The position numbers were made by a program, and so were the translations under genes. The notes below the pieces were generated by a model. That model was not told where the DNA came from. It saw only the letters and a program-made list of their open reading frames with translations, and did no database searches. Below are positions 8,257 through 16,857 of a DNA stretch of 64,000 bases, in pieces. Each line of letters begins with the position of its first letter. Position 1 is the stretch's first letter. Source of the DNA: Defluviimonas salinarum (GTDB taxonomy: Bacteria > Pseudomonadota > Alphaproteobacteria > Rhodobacterales > Rhodobacteraceae); contig NZ_JAPDOG010000008.1 of NCBI RefSeq assembly GCF_026013545.1, positions 1 through 64,000 on the forward strand, given 5' to 3'.

Positions 8257-9000
8257 CGATGCGGAAAGGACTGCCCAGCCGGCGACCTCGGCCACCTGCT
8301 GCATCGCGCCCATGACATCGCCGGTCTGGCCGCCGATCTGCCGCAGGGCGAGGCCGGCAAGGAGCGTCGCGGCCAGCGCCATCGCGCCCCCCGCCACGAC
8401 CGCGGTTCCGAAGCCCAAGGGCAGGAGGCAGAGAAAGCCGATCCCGGCAGCGACCAGCGCCGGCGCCGGACCGCTCCCGGCGGCAGAGTGACCAAGCCCG
8501 TCGCCGCGCGCTGCCGGCATCATGACCAGCGCGGCCGGCAGCACCGCCCGGCTCGCCGCCGCGATGCCGACGAGCGCGGCGGTGGCCGATCCGGCCTCGG
8601 CCAGGGTCGAGATGCCGATCGCGCGGAAGGCCAGGGCAAGGACCAGCGCCACGACCCCGTAGGAGCCGATCCGGCTGTCGCGCATGATCTCGAGCTTGCG
8701 CGCCCGGTCGCGGCCGCCGCCGAAGCCGTCGGCGAGGTCGGCAAGCCCGTCCTCATGCATCGCCCCGGTGGCCAGCGCCCCGGCGGCGAGCGCCAGAAGT
8801 GCCGCCATCAGGGGCGGCAGGCCAAGCCACAGCGCGGACCCGCAGACGAGCGCCATGATCGCGCCGACCGCGACACCGACGAGCGGCCAGGCCCAGGACG
8901 ACGCCGCCATCGCGGGCGCCTCGCCCTCGATGCGCCCGGCCGGCAGGCGGCTCAGGAGCATGAAGGCCAGCCGGATCTCGCCCGCGCGCGAAGGCCTCAT
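8251..9000 (-). CDS. cobV: Adenosylcobinamide-GDP ribazoletransferase (cobalamin synthase)
   Basis: 249 residues, integral membrane enzyme (CobS in Salmonella naming) that joins adenosylcobinamide-GDP and alpha-ribazole phosphate in the last steps of B12 synthesis. Visible: AFMLLSRLPAG near the N terminus, the conserved metal-binding TGAMHEDGLADLADGFGGG, MRDSRIGSYG, and several hydrophobic helices. Its ATG at 9000 overlaps the cobT stop (ATGA), which fixes the start. Last gene of the leftward cobU-cobT-cobV operon. Confidence 0.95.
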   Translation of the reverse strand: MRPSRAGEIRLAFMLLSRLPAGRIEGEAPAMAASSWAWPLVGVAVGAIMALVCGSALWLGLPPLMAALLALAAGALATGAMHEDGLADLADGFGGGRDRARKLEIMRDSRIGSYGVVALVLALAFRAIGISTLAEAGSATAALVGIAAASRAVLPAALVMMPAARGDGLGHSAAGSGPAPALVAAGIGFLCLLPLGFGTAVVAGGAMALAATLLAGLALRQIGGQTGDVMGAMQQVAEVAGWAVLSASV

Positions 9001-10016
9001 GCCTCCGACACCCCCGCCTCGCCGAAGGTGGCCATGCCGTTGTGGCAGGCCAGCGCCGCCCGCACGATTCCGAGCGCCAGCGCCGCGCCCGAGCCCTCGC
9101 CGAGCCGCATGTCGAATTCGAGGACCGGGCGCTTGTGGATCGCGGCCAGGAGTTTGCGGTGACCGGGCTCGGCCGAGACATGGCCGACGAGGCAATGGTC
9201 GAGAAGCCGCTTGTCGACGGCATAGAGAACCGCCGCCGCGGCGGTGCAGATGAAGCCGTCGAGGATCACCGGGATCCGCGCCGCCCGCGCCGCCAGCACC
9301 GCGCCGCAGATCGCCGCCTGTTCGCGCCCGCCAAGGGCGGCAAGGATCGCCGGCGCGTTGCCGATCACGCCCTCGTGGCGCTTCAGCCCGCGCTCGATCG
9401 CGTCGATCTTGCGCGTGATTCCGGCCTTGTCAGAGCCTGTTCCGGGCCCCGTCCACTCCGCCACGTCGCCGCCGAAACAAGCCGCTGCCAGCGCCGCCGC
9501 GACGGTCGAGTTGCCGATCCCCATTTCGCCGAGGACAAGAATGTCCGCACCTTCGTCCACCGCCGAGGCGCCCTGCCAGAGCGCGTCGAGGCAGTCGGTC
9601 TCCGACATCGCCGGGCCTTCGGTGAAGTCCCCCGTCGGCCGGTCGAGGTCGAGCGCCACGACCGACAGCTCGGCGCCGTTCACCGCACAGAGCTGGTTGA
9701 TCGCCGCGCCGCCGGTCTCGAAATTCGCCACCATCTGCGCGGTGACTTCCTGCGGATAGGGGTTCACTCCTTGCGCGCAGATGCCGTGGTTGCCGGCGAA
9801 GACGAGCGCCTGCGCCCGCCAGATCTCCGGCCGCGCCGTGCCGCGCCAGGTCGCCATGAACTCGGCCAGCGTCTCGAGCCGGCCAAGCGATCCCGGCGGC
9901 TTCGTGAGAGAGTTCTGCCGCGCGCGGGCCGCTTCGGCGGCGGCGGCGTCGGCATCGGGCAGCCGGTCGGCAAGCAGCGGGATCTGGTCGAGGGAGGAGA
10001 TGCGCGGAAGGCTCAT
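8997..10016 (-). CDS. cobT: Nicotinate-nucleotide-dimethylbenzimidazole phosphoribosyltransferase
   Basis: 339 residues (CobT in Salmonella, CobU in Pseudomonas naming). Transfers phosphoribose from nicotinate mononucleotide to dimethylbenzimidazole, giving alpha-ribazole 5'-phosphate. Signatures: LTKPPGSLGRLETLA, VFAGNHGICAQGVNPYP, EMGIGNSTVAAAL and the C-terminal FDMRLGEGSGAALAL with the catalytic glutamate. Separated from cobU by one base and overlapping cobV by four, so tightly coupled. Works with BluB, encoded at 13.9 kb, which makes its base substrate. Confidence 0.97.
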   Translation of the reverse strand: MSLPRISSLDQIPLLADRLPDADAAAAEAARARQNSLTKPPGSLGRLETLAEFMATWRGTARPEIWRAQALVFAGNHGICAQGVNPYPQEVTAQMVANFETGGAAINQLCAVNGAELSVVALDLDRPTGDFTEGPAMSETDCLDALWQGASAVDEGADILVLGEMGIGNSTVAAALAAACFGGDVAEWTGPGTGSDKAGITRKIDAIERGLKRHEGVIGNAPAILAALGGREQAAICGAVLAARAARIPVILDGFICTAAAAVLYAVDKRLLDHCLVGHVSAEPGHRKLLAAIHKRPVLEFDMRLGEGSGAALALGIVRAALACHNGMATFGEAGVSEA

Positions 10017-10017
10017 G

Positions 10018-10524
10018 TCATTTCACTTTCAGGGGCAGGCCGCAGACGGCGAGATGGACTTCGTCCACCGCCGCCGCGACCCGTTGGTTAAGCAGCCCGG
10101 CCGCGTCGCGGAACTCGCGGGCGAGCGCGTTGTCGGGGACGATGCCGCCGCCGACTTCGTTGGTGACGAAGATCACCGGGTCGCGCTGGGCGGGCAGTGC
10201 GGCGATCATCGCGCGCGCCTCCTCCTGCCAGTCGCGGCCCGAGAACATCAGGTTCGAGAGCCAGAGCGTCAGGCAGTCGACGAGCCGGGGCCCCTGGCCG
10301 TCGGTTGCCTGAAGTGCTTCCGTCAGGTCGAGCGGTTCGGCATGGGTGGTCCACTCCGCGCCGCGTCGCGCCTGATGGGTGGCGATGCGCTTTTCCATCT
10401 CGGCGTCATGCGCCTCGGCGGTGGCGATATAGACCGCACGCGGGCCAAGGCCGAGCGTCATCGTCTCGGCAATGCCGCTTTTGCCGGATCTCGCGCCGCC
10501 GGTGATGAGTATCGTCTTGCCCAT
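10018..10524 (-). CDS. cobU: Adenosylcobinamide kinase / adenosylcobinamide-phosphate guanylyltransferase
   Basis: 168 residues (CobP in Pseudomonas naming), normal length. P-loop GGARSGKS at residues 9-16; VYIATAEAHDAEMEKRIATH carries the guanylylated histidine region; LVDCLTLWLSNL and TNEVGGGIVPDN follow as in the family. Bifunctional: phosphorylates adenosylcobinamide and adds GMP. First gene of the leftward cobU-cobT-cobV unit, divergent from the phosphatase gene across 51 bases. Confidence 0.96.
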   Translation of the reverse strand: MGKTILITGGARSGKSGIAETMTLGLGPRAVYIATAEAHDAEMEKRIATHQARRGAEWTTHAEPLDLTEALQATDGQGPRLVDCLTLWLSNLMFSGRDWQEEARAMIAALPAQRDPVIFVTNEVGGGIVPDNALAREFRDAAGLLNQRVAAAVDEVHLAVCGLPLKVK

Positions 10525-10575
10525 GGCTCGCTGACAAAGCAGAAACGGGCCGCGTGTGAAAGGGAGAATGCGACG

Positions 10576-11154
10576 GTGAAGGGCGGGGCTGCGACAGAGC
10601 TGATTCTGATCCGCCATGCGCCGGCCTTGAGCCAGGGCAAGCTCTGCGGCCGCACCGACGTGCCGGCCGATTGCGGCGATGTGGAACGGATCGAGGCAAC
10701 GCGCGCCGCGCTGGGTACGCCCGACCGCATCGTGGTCAGCCCGGCGCTGCGGTGCCGCCAGACCGCCGCGGCGCTCTGGCCCGATCTCGCGGAGCCGGAA
10801 CTGGATGCCGCCCTCTGGGAACAGGATTTCGGCGACTGGGAAGGCCGGCCCTATGCCGAACTGCCCGATCTCGGGCCACTGCCGCCTGCGGAACTCGCCG
10901 ATCACCGCCCGCCGCGCGGCGAAAGCTTCGCCGATCTCTGCGCGCGCGTGGCACCGGCGCTTCGCCGCGCGGCCTGCGGCGGGCGGGTCGCCGTGGTGGC
11001 CCATGCCGGCACCGCGCGGGCGGCGCTGGCGCTGGCGCTCGGCAATCCGGCGCAAGGGCTCGCCTTCGAGATCGCGCCCCTGTCGGTCACCCGGCTGCGG
11101 CTTCTGGAGGGCGGCGGCTGGTCGGTGATCGGCGTGAACTGGGTGCCAGGATGA
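10576..11154 (+). CDS. Histidine phosphatase (alpha-ribazole phosphatase-like)
   Basis: 192 residues with the RHG-type catalytic start LILIRHAP (His about residue 14) and the second histidine in VAVVAHAGTARAAL. In this setting the expected job is dephosphorylation of alpha-ribazole phosphate or cobalamin 5'-phosphate (CobC in Salmonella). The start is a GTG at 10576 with GGGAG nine bases upstream; the nearby ATG at 10568 is out of frame. Its stop overlaps the next gene (ATGA). Member of a rightward operon with the threonine kinase, cbiB, threonine-P decarboxylase and bluB. Confidence 0.82.
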   Translation: MKGGAATELILIRHAPALSQGKLCGRTDVPADCGDVERIEATRAALGTPDRIVVSPALRCRQTAAALWPDLAEPELDAALWEQDFGDWEGRPYAELPDLGPLPPAELADHRPPRGESFADLCARVAPALRRAACGGRVAVVAHAGTARAALALALGNPAQGLAFEIAPLSVTRLRLLEGGGWSVIGVNWVPG

Positions 11155-11972
11155 GCGCGGCCGCCGTTCGGGTCGCCGGGCATTTCGGAGAATTCCTGCA
11201 AGGCCGGATCGGGCCCGGCGGACCGGTCGCGCTGGTTACGCTGCCCTGTCCGGTGCTCGCGGTGACCGCGCGCCATGTGCCGGGGCCGGGCCTCGCGGTG
11301 CATGGGGCGGGGCAGATGCTGCTCGGCCCGGCGCGGGCGCGGCGGCTCCTGACCGCGCTGCGCTGTCGGCTCAACGGCCGGGTGATGCTGCGCGCGACGA
11401 TGCCGGCCGGCGGTGGCGCCGGAGCTTCGACCGCGGCACTGGTGGCGCTCGCCCGCCTTGCGGGGGCCAGATCGGGACCGCACGATCTCGCGCGCGCCTG
11501 TGTCGCGACCGAGGGTGCGAGCGATCCCCTCATGTTCGACGTGCCCGAGCGGCTTCTCTGGGCCTCGCGCCGGGCGGTGGTGCTCGACCGGTTGCCGCCG
11601 CTGCCCGCGCTCGACGTGGTCGGCGGCTTCTACGGTCCGCACCGGCGGACCGAGGCGCGCGACATGGACTTTCCCGACATCGCCGACCTGATCGCGCCGT
11701 GGCGCGCGGCGGCGGAAGCCGGCGACGGCGCGGCGGTGGCGGCGCTCGCCGCGGAATCGGCGCGGCGCACGCTCGCGCTGCGCGGGCCGGAGGGCGATCC
11801 GACCGAGGCGCTGGCCCGCGCGACCGGCGCCGCGGGCTTTGTGATTGCCCATACCGGATCGGCGCGGGCGCTGCTATTCCGGCGTGGCGACATGCCCGAG
11901 GATATCGCCGCGACGCTCAGGCGCGCGGGCCTACGCGGTAACGTCCGGTTCGAGGTGGGAGGCAAGGGATGA
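11151..11972 (+). CDS. GHMP-family L-threonine kinase (PduX/BluE type)
   Basis: 273 residues. N terminus RVAGHFGEFLQGRIGPGG and the glycine-rich ATP loop MPAGGGAGASTAALVAL are GHMP-kinase features, matching the PduX/BluE group that phosphorylates L-threonine. L-threonine phosphate is the precursor of the (R)-1-amino-2-propanol phosphate linker of B12. The substrate enzyme for the next step (threonine-phosphate decarboxylase) is two genes on, which supports the call. Overlaps both neighbours by four bases. Confidence 0.82.
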   Translation: MSAAAVRVAGHFGEFLQGRIGPGGPVALVTLPCPVLAVTARHVPGPGLAVHGAGQMLLGPARARRLLTALRCRLNGRVMLRATMPAGGGAGASTAALVALARLAGARSGPHDLARACVATEGASDPLMFDVPERLLWASRRAVVLDRLPPLPALDVVGGFYGPHRRTEARDMDFPDIADLIAPWRAAAEAGDGAAVAALAAESARRTLALRGPEGDPTEALARATGAAGFVIAHTGSARALLFRRGDMPEDIAATLRRAGLRGNVRFEVGGKG

Positions 11973-12910
11973 GCGGCGCGGCAATCGTGCTTGTGGCGCT
12001 GGTGCTCGATGTGGCGCTGGGCTGGCCGAAATGGCTCTATGCGGCGATCGGGCATCCGGTGACCTGGATCGGCACGCTGATTGTGCGGCTCGACGCATGG
12101 CTGAACCTCGAAGCGTCAGACGAGCACGGGCGCCGCATAGCCGGGATCGTTGCGGCGCTCGTGGTTATCATGGTCGCAGCGAATCTCGCCTGGATCCTGA
12201 CCTGGTTCCTGCCCTCCGGCTGGTTCGGGGTCCTCCTCGGCGGTATCCTCGCCTGGCCCTTCGTCGCGCTCCGCTCGATGCACGAGCACGTCGCTGCGGT
12301 GGCCGCACCGCTGGAGGCCGGCAATCTCGACGGCGCGCGCCATGCCGTGTCGATGATCGTCGGGCGTGACCCTTCGCGGCTCGACCAGGCCGGCGTCGCG
12401 CGCGCCGCGATCGAGAGCCTGGCCGAGAACACCTCCGACGGCATCGTCGCGCCGGTCTTCTGGGGCGTGATCTTCGGCCTGCCCGGCCTCGCGGCCTACA
12501 AGGCGATCAACACGCTCGATTCGATGATCGGCCATCGGACCCCGCGCCACGAGGCCTTCGGCTGGGCCTCGGCGCGGATCGACGACGTGGTGAACCTGAT
12601 CCCGGCGCGGCTCGCCGGGCTTCTCTTCGCCGCGGTCTCGACGCGGCCTAAAGAGGCGCTCGCGACGATGCGGCGCGATGCGGGCCATCACCGCTCGCCC
12701 AATGCCGGCTGGCCGGAAGCGGCGATGGCCGGCGCGCTTGGCATCCGCCTCTCCGGCCCGCGGGTCTATGCCGACCGGGTCGCGGACGAACCCTGGGTCA
12801 ATGCGGGCGGAGCCGATCCAGGTGCCACGGACATCGGCCGGGCGCTCGGCCTCTACCGCTTCGCAATGCTTGCCCTCGCAGCCGTCGTCGCGCTATGCGC
12901 GCTGATCTGA
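11969..12910 (+). CDS. cbiB: Adenosylcobinamide-phosphate synthase
   Basis: 313 residues (CobD in Pseudomonas naming), membrane protein attaching aminopropanol phosphate to adenosylcobyric acid. Recognised from LDVALGWPKWLYAAIGHPVTWIG split over residues 9-31, ESLAENTSDGIVAPVFW, and the INTLDSMIGHRTPRHEAFG stretch. Several hydrophobic helices. ATG overlaps the kinase stop. Confidence 0.95.
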   Translation: MSGAAIVLVALVLDVALGWPKWLYAAIGHPVTWIGTLIVRLDAWLNLEASDEHGRRIAGIVAALVVIMVAANLAWILTWFLPSGWFGVLLGGILAWPFVALRSMHEHVAAVAAPLEAGNLDGARHAVSMIVGRDPSRLDQAGVARAAIESLAENTSDGIVAPVFWGVIFGLPGLAAYKAINTLDSMIGHRTPRHEAFGWASARIDDVVNLIPARLAGLLFAAVSTRPKEALATMRRDAGHHRSPNAGWPEAAMAGALGIRLSGPRVYADRVADEPWVNAGGADPGATDIGRALGLYRFAMLALAAVVALCALI

Positions 12911-12922
12911 GGCGGAGGGCGC

Positions 12923-13885
12923 ATGCGCGATCACGGCGGCAATATCGACTGGGCAATCGCGCATTACGGCGGTGACGCGGCGGACTGGATCGATCTCTCG
13001 ACCGGCATCAACCGGGTGCCCTATCCCTTGCCCGCGATCTCGCCTGAGGCCTGGACGACGCTGCCGACCCGTGCGGCGACGGCGTCGCTCGTCGAGGCCG
13101 CCCGCGCCGCCTATCGCTGTCCCGCCGCGATCCTGCCGGTCGCCGGCGCGCAGGCGGCGATCCAGATGATCCCGCGAACCGCGGCGCCCGGCCGGGCGCG
13201 CATCCTCGCGCCGACCTACAACGAGCACGCCGCCGCCCTGCGCGCCGCGGGCTGGCAGGTCGCCGAGGTCGGAGATCTCGCCGCGCTTGAGGGCGCCGAC
13301 CTTGCGATCGTGGTTAATCCGAACAACCCCGACGGCAAACGGTACAAGCCCGAGGATTTGCTGCGGCTGGCCGGCGGCGTGACCTGCCTCGTCGTTGACG
13401 AGAGCTTCGCCGATCCCGACCCCGGCCTGTCGATCGCAGCGGCGGCCGGTCGGCCCGGAATGTTCATCTTGCGGTCTTTCGGAAAGTTCTACGGCCTCGC
13501 GGGGCTCAGGCTCGGCTTCGTGCTCGGCGCGGAGGAGGAAATCGCAGCGCTCGCCGAGATGGCCGGTCCCTGGCCGGTCTCCGGCGCCGCGATCGAGGTC
13601 GGCCGCGCCGCGCTCATGGACCGCGACTGGGCGGTCGCGACCAGCGCGCGGCTCGCGGCCGAGACGGAGCGGCTCGACGCGATGGCCGAGGCTGCGGGTT
13701 GGCGCAGCATCGGCGGCAGCGCGCTGTTCCGGCTTTACGACTGCGGCGACGCGGCGACGGCGCAGGAGCGCCTGGCGCGGGCGCGGATCTGGTCGCGGAT
13801 CTTTCCCTATGCGTCGGGCTGGATCCGGCTCGGCCTGCCGGGGAATGCGGCGGAATGGGCGCGGCTCGCCGCCGCGCCGGCCTGA
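12923..13885 (+). CDS. cobC: Threonine-phosphate decarboxylase
   Basis: 320 residues (CobC in Pseudomonas, CobD in Salmonella naming), class I aminotransferase fold with PLP. MRDHGGNIDWAIAHYGGDA and WIDLSTGINRVPYP are the characteristic N terminus; VVNPNNPDGKRY, DESFADPDPG and the PLP-lysine RSFGKFYGLAGLRLGF follow. It makes aminopropanol phosphate from threonine phosphate for CbiB, encoded just upstream. Start ATG at 12923 has GGAGG six bases ahead. Confidence 0.93.
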   Translation: MRDHGGNIDWAIAHYGGDAADWIDLSTGINRVPYPLPAISPEAWTTLPTRAATASLVEAARAAYRCPAAILPVAGAQAAIQMIPRTAAPGRARILAPTYNEHAAALRAAGWQVAEVGDLAALEGADLAIVVNPNNPDGKRYKPEDLLRLAGGVTCLVVDESFADPDPGLSIAAAAGRPGMFILRSFGKFYGLAGLRLGFVLGAEEEIAALAEMAGPWPVSGAAIEVGRAALMDRDWAVATSARLAAETERLDAMAEAAGWRSIGGSALFRLYDCGDAATAQERLARARIWSRIFPYASGWIRLGLPGNAAEWARLAAAPA

Positions 13886-13899
13886 GAGCGGGGGGCGGA

Positions 13900-14523
13900 A
13901 TGGAATTCGATCGCGAGGAACGGCGGGCACTGGAGCGGATCCTGCGCTGGCGGCGCGACGTGCGGCATTTCCGGACAGATCCGGTTTCCGAAGCGGTGCT
14001 GGAGCGGCTCAGGGAGGCGATGGGCTGGGCGCCCTCGGTCGGCAACGCCCGGCCGTGGCGGGTGTTGCGGGTGCGCGACGCCGGCTTGCGCGCCGGCGTG
14101 CGGGCCGAGTTCGAACGCTGCAACGCCGAAGCCGCGGCGGCCTATGACAGCGCGGCCCGCGCGGAATACGTCAAGCTCAAGCTCGCGGGTCTCGACGCCG
14201 CGCCGGAGCATCTCGCGGTCTTCACCGTGACCGATCCGGCCGCGGGGCGCGGTCTTGGCCGCCGCACCATGCCCGAGACGCTGCACCAGTCGACCGCGAT
14301 GGCGATCCTGACGCTGTGGCTCGCGGCGCGGGCGGAAAATCTCGGCCTCGGTATGGTGTCGATCGTCGATCCAGCGGTGATCGAACGGCTCTTCGACGTG
14401 CCGGATGATTGGCATTTCAGTGCCTATCTCTGCTTGGGCTGGCCGGAATTCGACGATGACACGCCGCTCCTGCACCGGGTCGGCTGGCAGGGAAACCAGC
14501 CGACGGAGTGGGAGGAGAGGTAG
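13900..14523 (+). CDS. bluB: 5,6-dimethylbenzimidazole synthase
   Basis: 207 residues, flavin-destroying oxidase of the nitroreductase fold that cuts reduced FMN with oxygen to give the lower-ligand base. Seen: LRWRRDVRHFRTDPV, MGWAPSVGNARPWR, ARAEYVKLKLAGL and the FMN-binding tail around LHQSTAMAILTLWLAARAEN. The requirement for oxygen fits the aerobic corrin pathway encoded nearby. GGGGGCGGA before the ATG provides the ribosome site. Last gene of its operon. Confidence 0.95.
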   Translation: MEFDREERRALERILRWRRDVRHFRTDPVSEAVLERLREAMGWAPSVGNARPWRVLRVRDAGLRAGVRAEFERCNAEAAAAYDSAARAEYVKLKLAGLDAAPEHLAVFTVTDPAAGRGLGRRTMPETLHQSTAMAILTLWLAARAENLGLGMVSIVDPAVIERLFDVPDDWHFSAYLCLGWPEFDDDTPLLHRVGWQGNQPTEWEER

Positions 14524-14524
14524 G

Positions 14525-14590
14525 CGGGGGCGCTGCCCCCGTCGCCGCTTCCGCGGCGACTCCCCCGGGATACTTTCGAAAAGAAGAAGG
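14525..14590 (+). repeat. GC-rich hairpin repeat, copy 2 (terminator-like)
   Basis: CGGGGGCGCTGCCCCCG (14525-14541) and a second hairpin GTCGCCGCTTCCGCGGCGAC (14541-14560), then TCCCCCGGGATACTTTCGAA and AAGAAGAAGG. It lies between convergent bluB and cobQ and can terminate both. Confidence 0.65.
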
Positions 14591-14592
14591 GC

Positions 14593-16035
14593 TCAGCGCG
14601 CGAGGGAGAGCAGACCCTCCACGTCAAGATGCGCCTCCATGTGGTCGGCCAGCGCGTCGAGCGTGGTCTCGATACTGGTGCCGTAGGTGGCGGTCGAGGG
14701 GGCGCCGAGCCGGGCGAGGAAGGCGGCGCGGAAGGCGTCCGTTGTGAACATGCCGTGCAGGTAGCTGCCGGTGACACGGCCATCGGCGGAACAGGCGCCT
14801 TCGGGCGCGCCCTCGACATGAGCGAAGGGACGAGTGCGATCGGGACCATCGGTCCGGCCGATATGGATCTCGTAGCCCTCCATCAAGGTGCCGGTGGCCG
14901 CATGGACGGCGGCGGTACGGGTGAGCCGCTTGTCGGGGGTCATCACCGTTGTGACGTCGAGAAGGCCGAGGCCGGGGGTCTCGCCCGGTTCGCCCTCGAT
15001 CCCGTCGGGATCGGCGATGCATTGTCCAAGCATCTGGTAGCCGCCGCAGATGCCGAGCACATGACCGCCGCGCCGGACATGGGCGGCAAGGTCGATGTCC
15101 CAGCCCTGCTGTCGCAGAAAGGCCAGATCGCCGCGGGTCGACTTGGAGCCGGGGAGTATGACGAGGCTCGCGTCGCCGGGGATGGCGTCACCGGAGCGCA
15201 CCATCGTGAGGCTGACGGCGGGCTCCAGCTTCAGCGGGTCTAGATCGTCGAAATTGGCGATGCGCGACAGCGCGAGGCAGGCGATCTTCAGCGGCCCGCC
15301 CGCCGTGGCGCCGCCGAGGTCGAGCGCATCCTCGGCGGGCAGCTTCGCGGCGCCCAGAAAATAGGGCAGCACGCCGAAGCCGCGCCAGCCGGTGCGCGCC
15401 TCGATCAGCCGGTAGCCGTCGTCGAAGAGCGCGGGGTCGCCACGGAACTTGTTGATGAGGAACCCCGCGACCATGGCGGCGTCCTCGGGGTCGAGCACCG
15501 CCTGGGTGCCGACGATCTGGCCGATCACGCCGCCGCGGTCGATGTCGCCGGCAAGCACCACCGGCACGTCGGCCGCACGCGCGAACCCCATGTTCGCGAT
15601 GTCGCCTCTGCGCAGATTGATCTCTGCCGGGCTGCCCGCACCCTCGACGATGACGAGGTCATGGGCGGCTTTCAGACGCGTGAAGCTCTCGAGAACCGAA
15701 GCCAGAAGTTGCGGTTTCAGGGCGGAATAGTCTCTTGCCCGTACCGTCGTCAGTCTCTTTCCCTGCACAACGACCTGCGCCCCGGTATCGGTTTCGGGCT
15801 TGAGAAGGACCGGATTCATGTCGGTATGCGGCGCGAGCCCCGAGGCCAGCGCCTGAAGTGCCTGCGCCCGCCCGATCTCGCCTCCGTCCACGGTGACGGC
15901 GGCGTTGTTCGACATGTTCTGCGGCTTGAACGGCGCCACCGACAGCCCCCGCCGTTTGGCTGCGCGGCAGAGCCCGGCCACGAGGAGCGACTTGCCGACA
16001 TTGGAGCCGCAGCCCTGGATCATCAGCGCCTTCAC
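14593..16035 (-). CDS. cobQ: Cobyric acid synthase
   Basis: 480 residues, glutamine- and ATP-dependent amidase adding four amides to adenosylcobyrinic acid a,c-diamide. P-loop region [16 protein letters not shown] at the N terminus, [23 protein letters not shown], and a C-terminal class I-like amidotransferase domain with the catalytic cysteine in [14 protein letters not shown] and histidine in [12 protein letters not shown] at 16035 (KALMIQGCG) is taken as start because AAGAAGGCGG precedes it and family members begin there; ATG at 16023 is the alternative. The coding sequence carries two AT-rich, AGA-codon patches near 15721-15763. Confidence 0.95.
   Translation of the reverse strand: MKALMIQGCGSNVGKSLLVAGLCRAAKRRGLSVAPFKPQNMSNNAAVTVDGGEIGRAQALQALASGLAPHTDMNPVLLKPETDTGAQVVVQGKRLTTVRARDYSALKPQLLASVLESFTRLKAAHDLVIVEGAGSPAEINLRRGDIANMGFARAADVPVVLAGDIDRGGVIGQIVGTQAVLDPEDAAMVAGFLINKFRGDPALFDDGYRLIEARTGWRGFGVLPYFLGAAKLPAEDALDLGGATAGGPLKIACLALSRIANFDDLDPLKLEPAVSLTMVRSGDAIPGDASLVILPGSKSTRGDLAFLRQQGWDIDLAAHVRRGGHVLGICGGYQMLGQCIADPDGIEGEPGETPGLGLLDVTTVMTPDKRLTRTAAVHAATGTLMEGYEIHIGRTDGPDRTRPFAHVEGAPEGACSADGRVTGSYLHGMFTTDAFRAAFLARLGAPSTATYGTSIETTLDALADHMEAHLDVEGLLSLAR
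15721..15740 (-). repeat. AT-rich intragenic word, cobQ copy
   Basis: On the coding strand GGGCAAGAGACTATTCCGCC, inside cobQ, using the rare codons GCA and AGA. It shares AGAGACTATTC with the cobF, cobI and cobL copies; a weaker relative lies at 15751-15763. Confidence 0.4.
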
Positions 16036-16044
16036 AGTGTACCC

Positions 16045-16106
16045 GCCTTCTTCATTGTCCAAGTACCCCGGGGGTCCGGGGGCAGCGCCCCCGGCCACCG
16101 CCCCCG
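16045..16106 (-). repeat. GC-rich hairpin repeat, copy 3, upstream of cobQ
   Basis: Read on the minus strand: hairpin CCGGGGGCGCTGCCCCCGG (16076-16094), then ACCCCCGGGGTACTTGGACA and ATGAAGAAGGC. The terminal AAGAAGG lies about 10 bases before the cobQ start, so the repeat appears to supply its Shine-Dalgarno sequence. Confidence 0.6.
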
Positions 16107-16171
16107 GCAAGGTCCCGGCGCAGATCCGAAGGCGCGCACCTGCATGGCTTGCGAAGACGCGGCGGCATCAC

Positions 16172-16516
16172 TCAGCCCCGAAATGGCAGGAACGCCTCGA
16201 CAGCCGCCGTGGCGATGACGATCACGTTGCCGCTGTCGGGATTGATGACATCGAGCCCGCCTTCGACCGTTGTGACTGAAATCCGGCCGCGAGGCAGGCC
16301 AGCGGCGAGCGCGGCGCAATCCACAGCCTCCGGCTTCTGCACTCCCACCGTCACCACGACCCGCATCTCGGCGTGGTCGAGATCGAGCGCGTCGAACATC
16401 GGGATCGACGAATGGCGGATCGCGTCCTCGATCGCGCGCCGGGCGGCCTTCTGGTAGTCCCGCCCGTACTGGTCGTTGCCCATACCCATTTCGATGATGA
16501 AGCGCTGATCGCTCAT
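16172..16516 (-). CDS. Lin0512-family protein, second of a tandem pair
   Basis: 114 residues, recognised as the uncharacterised Lin0512 family from FIIEMGMGNDQYGRDYQKAA, AIRHSSIPMFDALD and the GGLDVINPDSGN stretch. No catalytic motif is evident and no signal peptide or membrane segment. It overlaps its paralogue by four bases and is followed by cobQ, so it is carried in the cobalamin operon. Function unknown; a role in handling a corrinoid intermediate or the adenosylation step is only a context-based guess. Confidence 0.75.
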   Translation of the reverse strand: MSDQRFIIEMGMGNDQYGRDYQKAARRAIEDAIRHSSIPMFDALDLDHAEMRVVVTVGVQKPEAVDCAALAAGLPRGRISVTTVEGGLDVINPDSGNVIVIATAAVEAFLPFRG

Positions 16517-16857
16517 GGGCCAACCTCCAGCGAGACCGAAACCGCCGCATTGGCGATCACCGTCGGGTTGCCACCATCGGCGCGCGGCACGTCAAGGCCG
16601 CCCTTAACAAGCGTCACTTTCGGCTGGCCGTAGGGGAAGACCGCAAGGATAGCGGCGGAATCGACCCTGTCGGGCGCCTGCACGCCGATCTCCACATCGA
16701 TCAGCATGTCGCCCTTCGGTCGCCCGAACAACTCCGCGAGGTTTATCGAATTGTGCCAGAGCGCATCCTTCACCGCGCGGATCGCGGCCTCGGTATAGTC
16801 CTGCCGGCGCAGGCTGGTGCCCATGCCGAACTCGGTCAGGAGACGCCGCACCGCCAT
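16513..16857 (-). CDS. Lin0512-family protein, first of a tandem pair
   Basis: 114 residues, same length and layout as its neighbour: LLTEFGMGTSLRRQDYTEAA, ALWHNSINLAELFG, a matching beta-rich middle and GGLDVPRADGGN. The shared FGMG/EMGMG start, a hydroxyl-rich HNSI/HSSI turn and the GGLDV motif show an old duplication, since most other positions differ. Its ATG shares one base with the cobO stop (TGATG). Partner or subunit relation to the downstream copy is likely from conserved pairing; the biochemical role is unknown. Confidence 0.75.
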   Translation of the reverse strand: MAVRRLLTEFGMGTSLRRQDYTEAAIRAVKDALWHNSINLAELFGRPKGDMLIDVEIGVQAPDRVDSAAILAVFPYGQPKVTLVKGGLDVPRADGGNPTVIANAAVSVSLEVGP

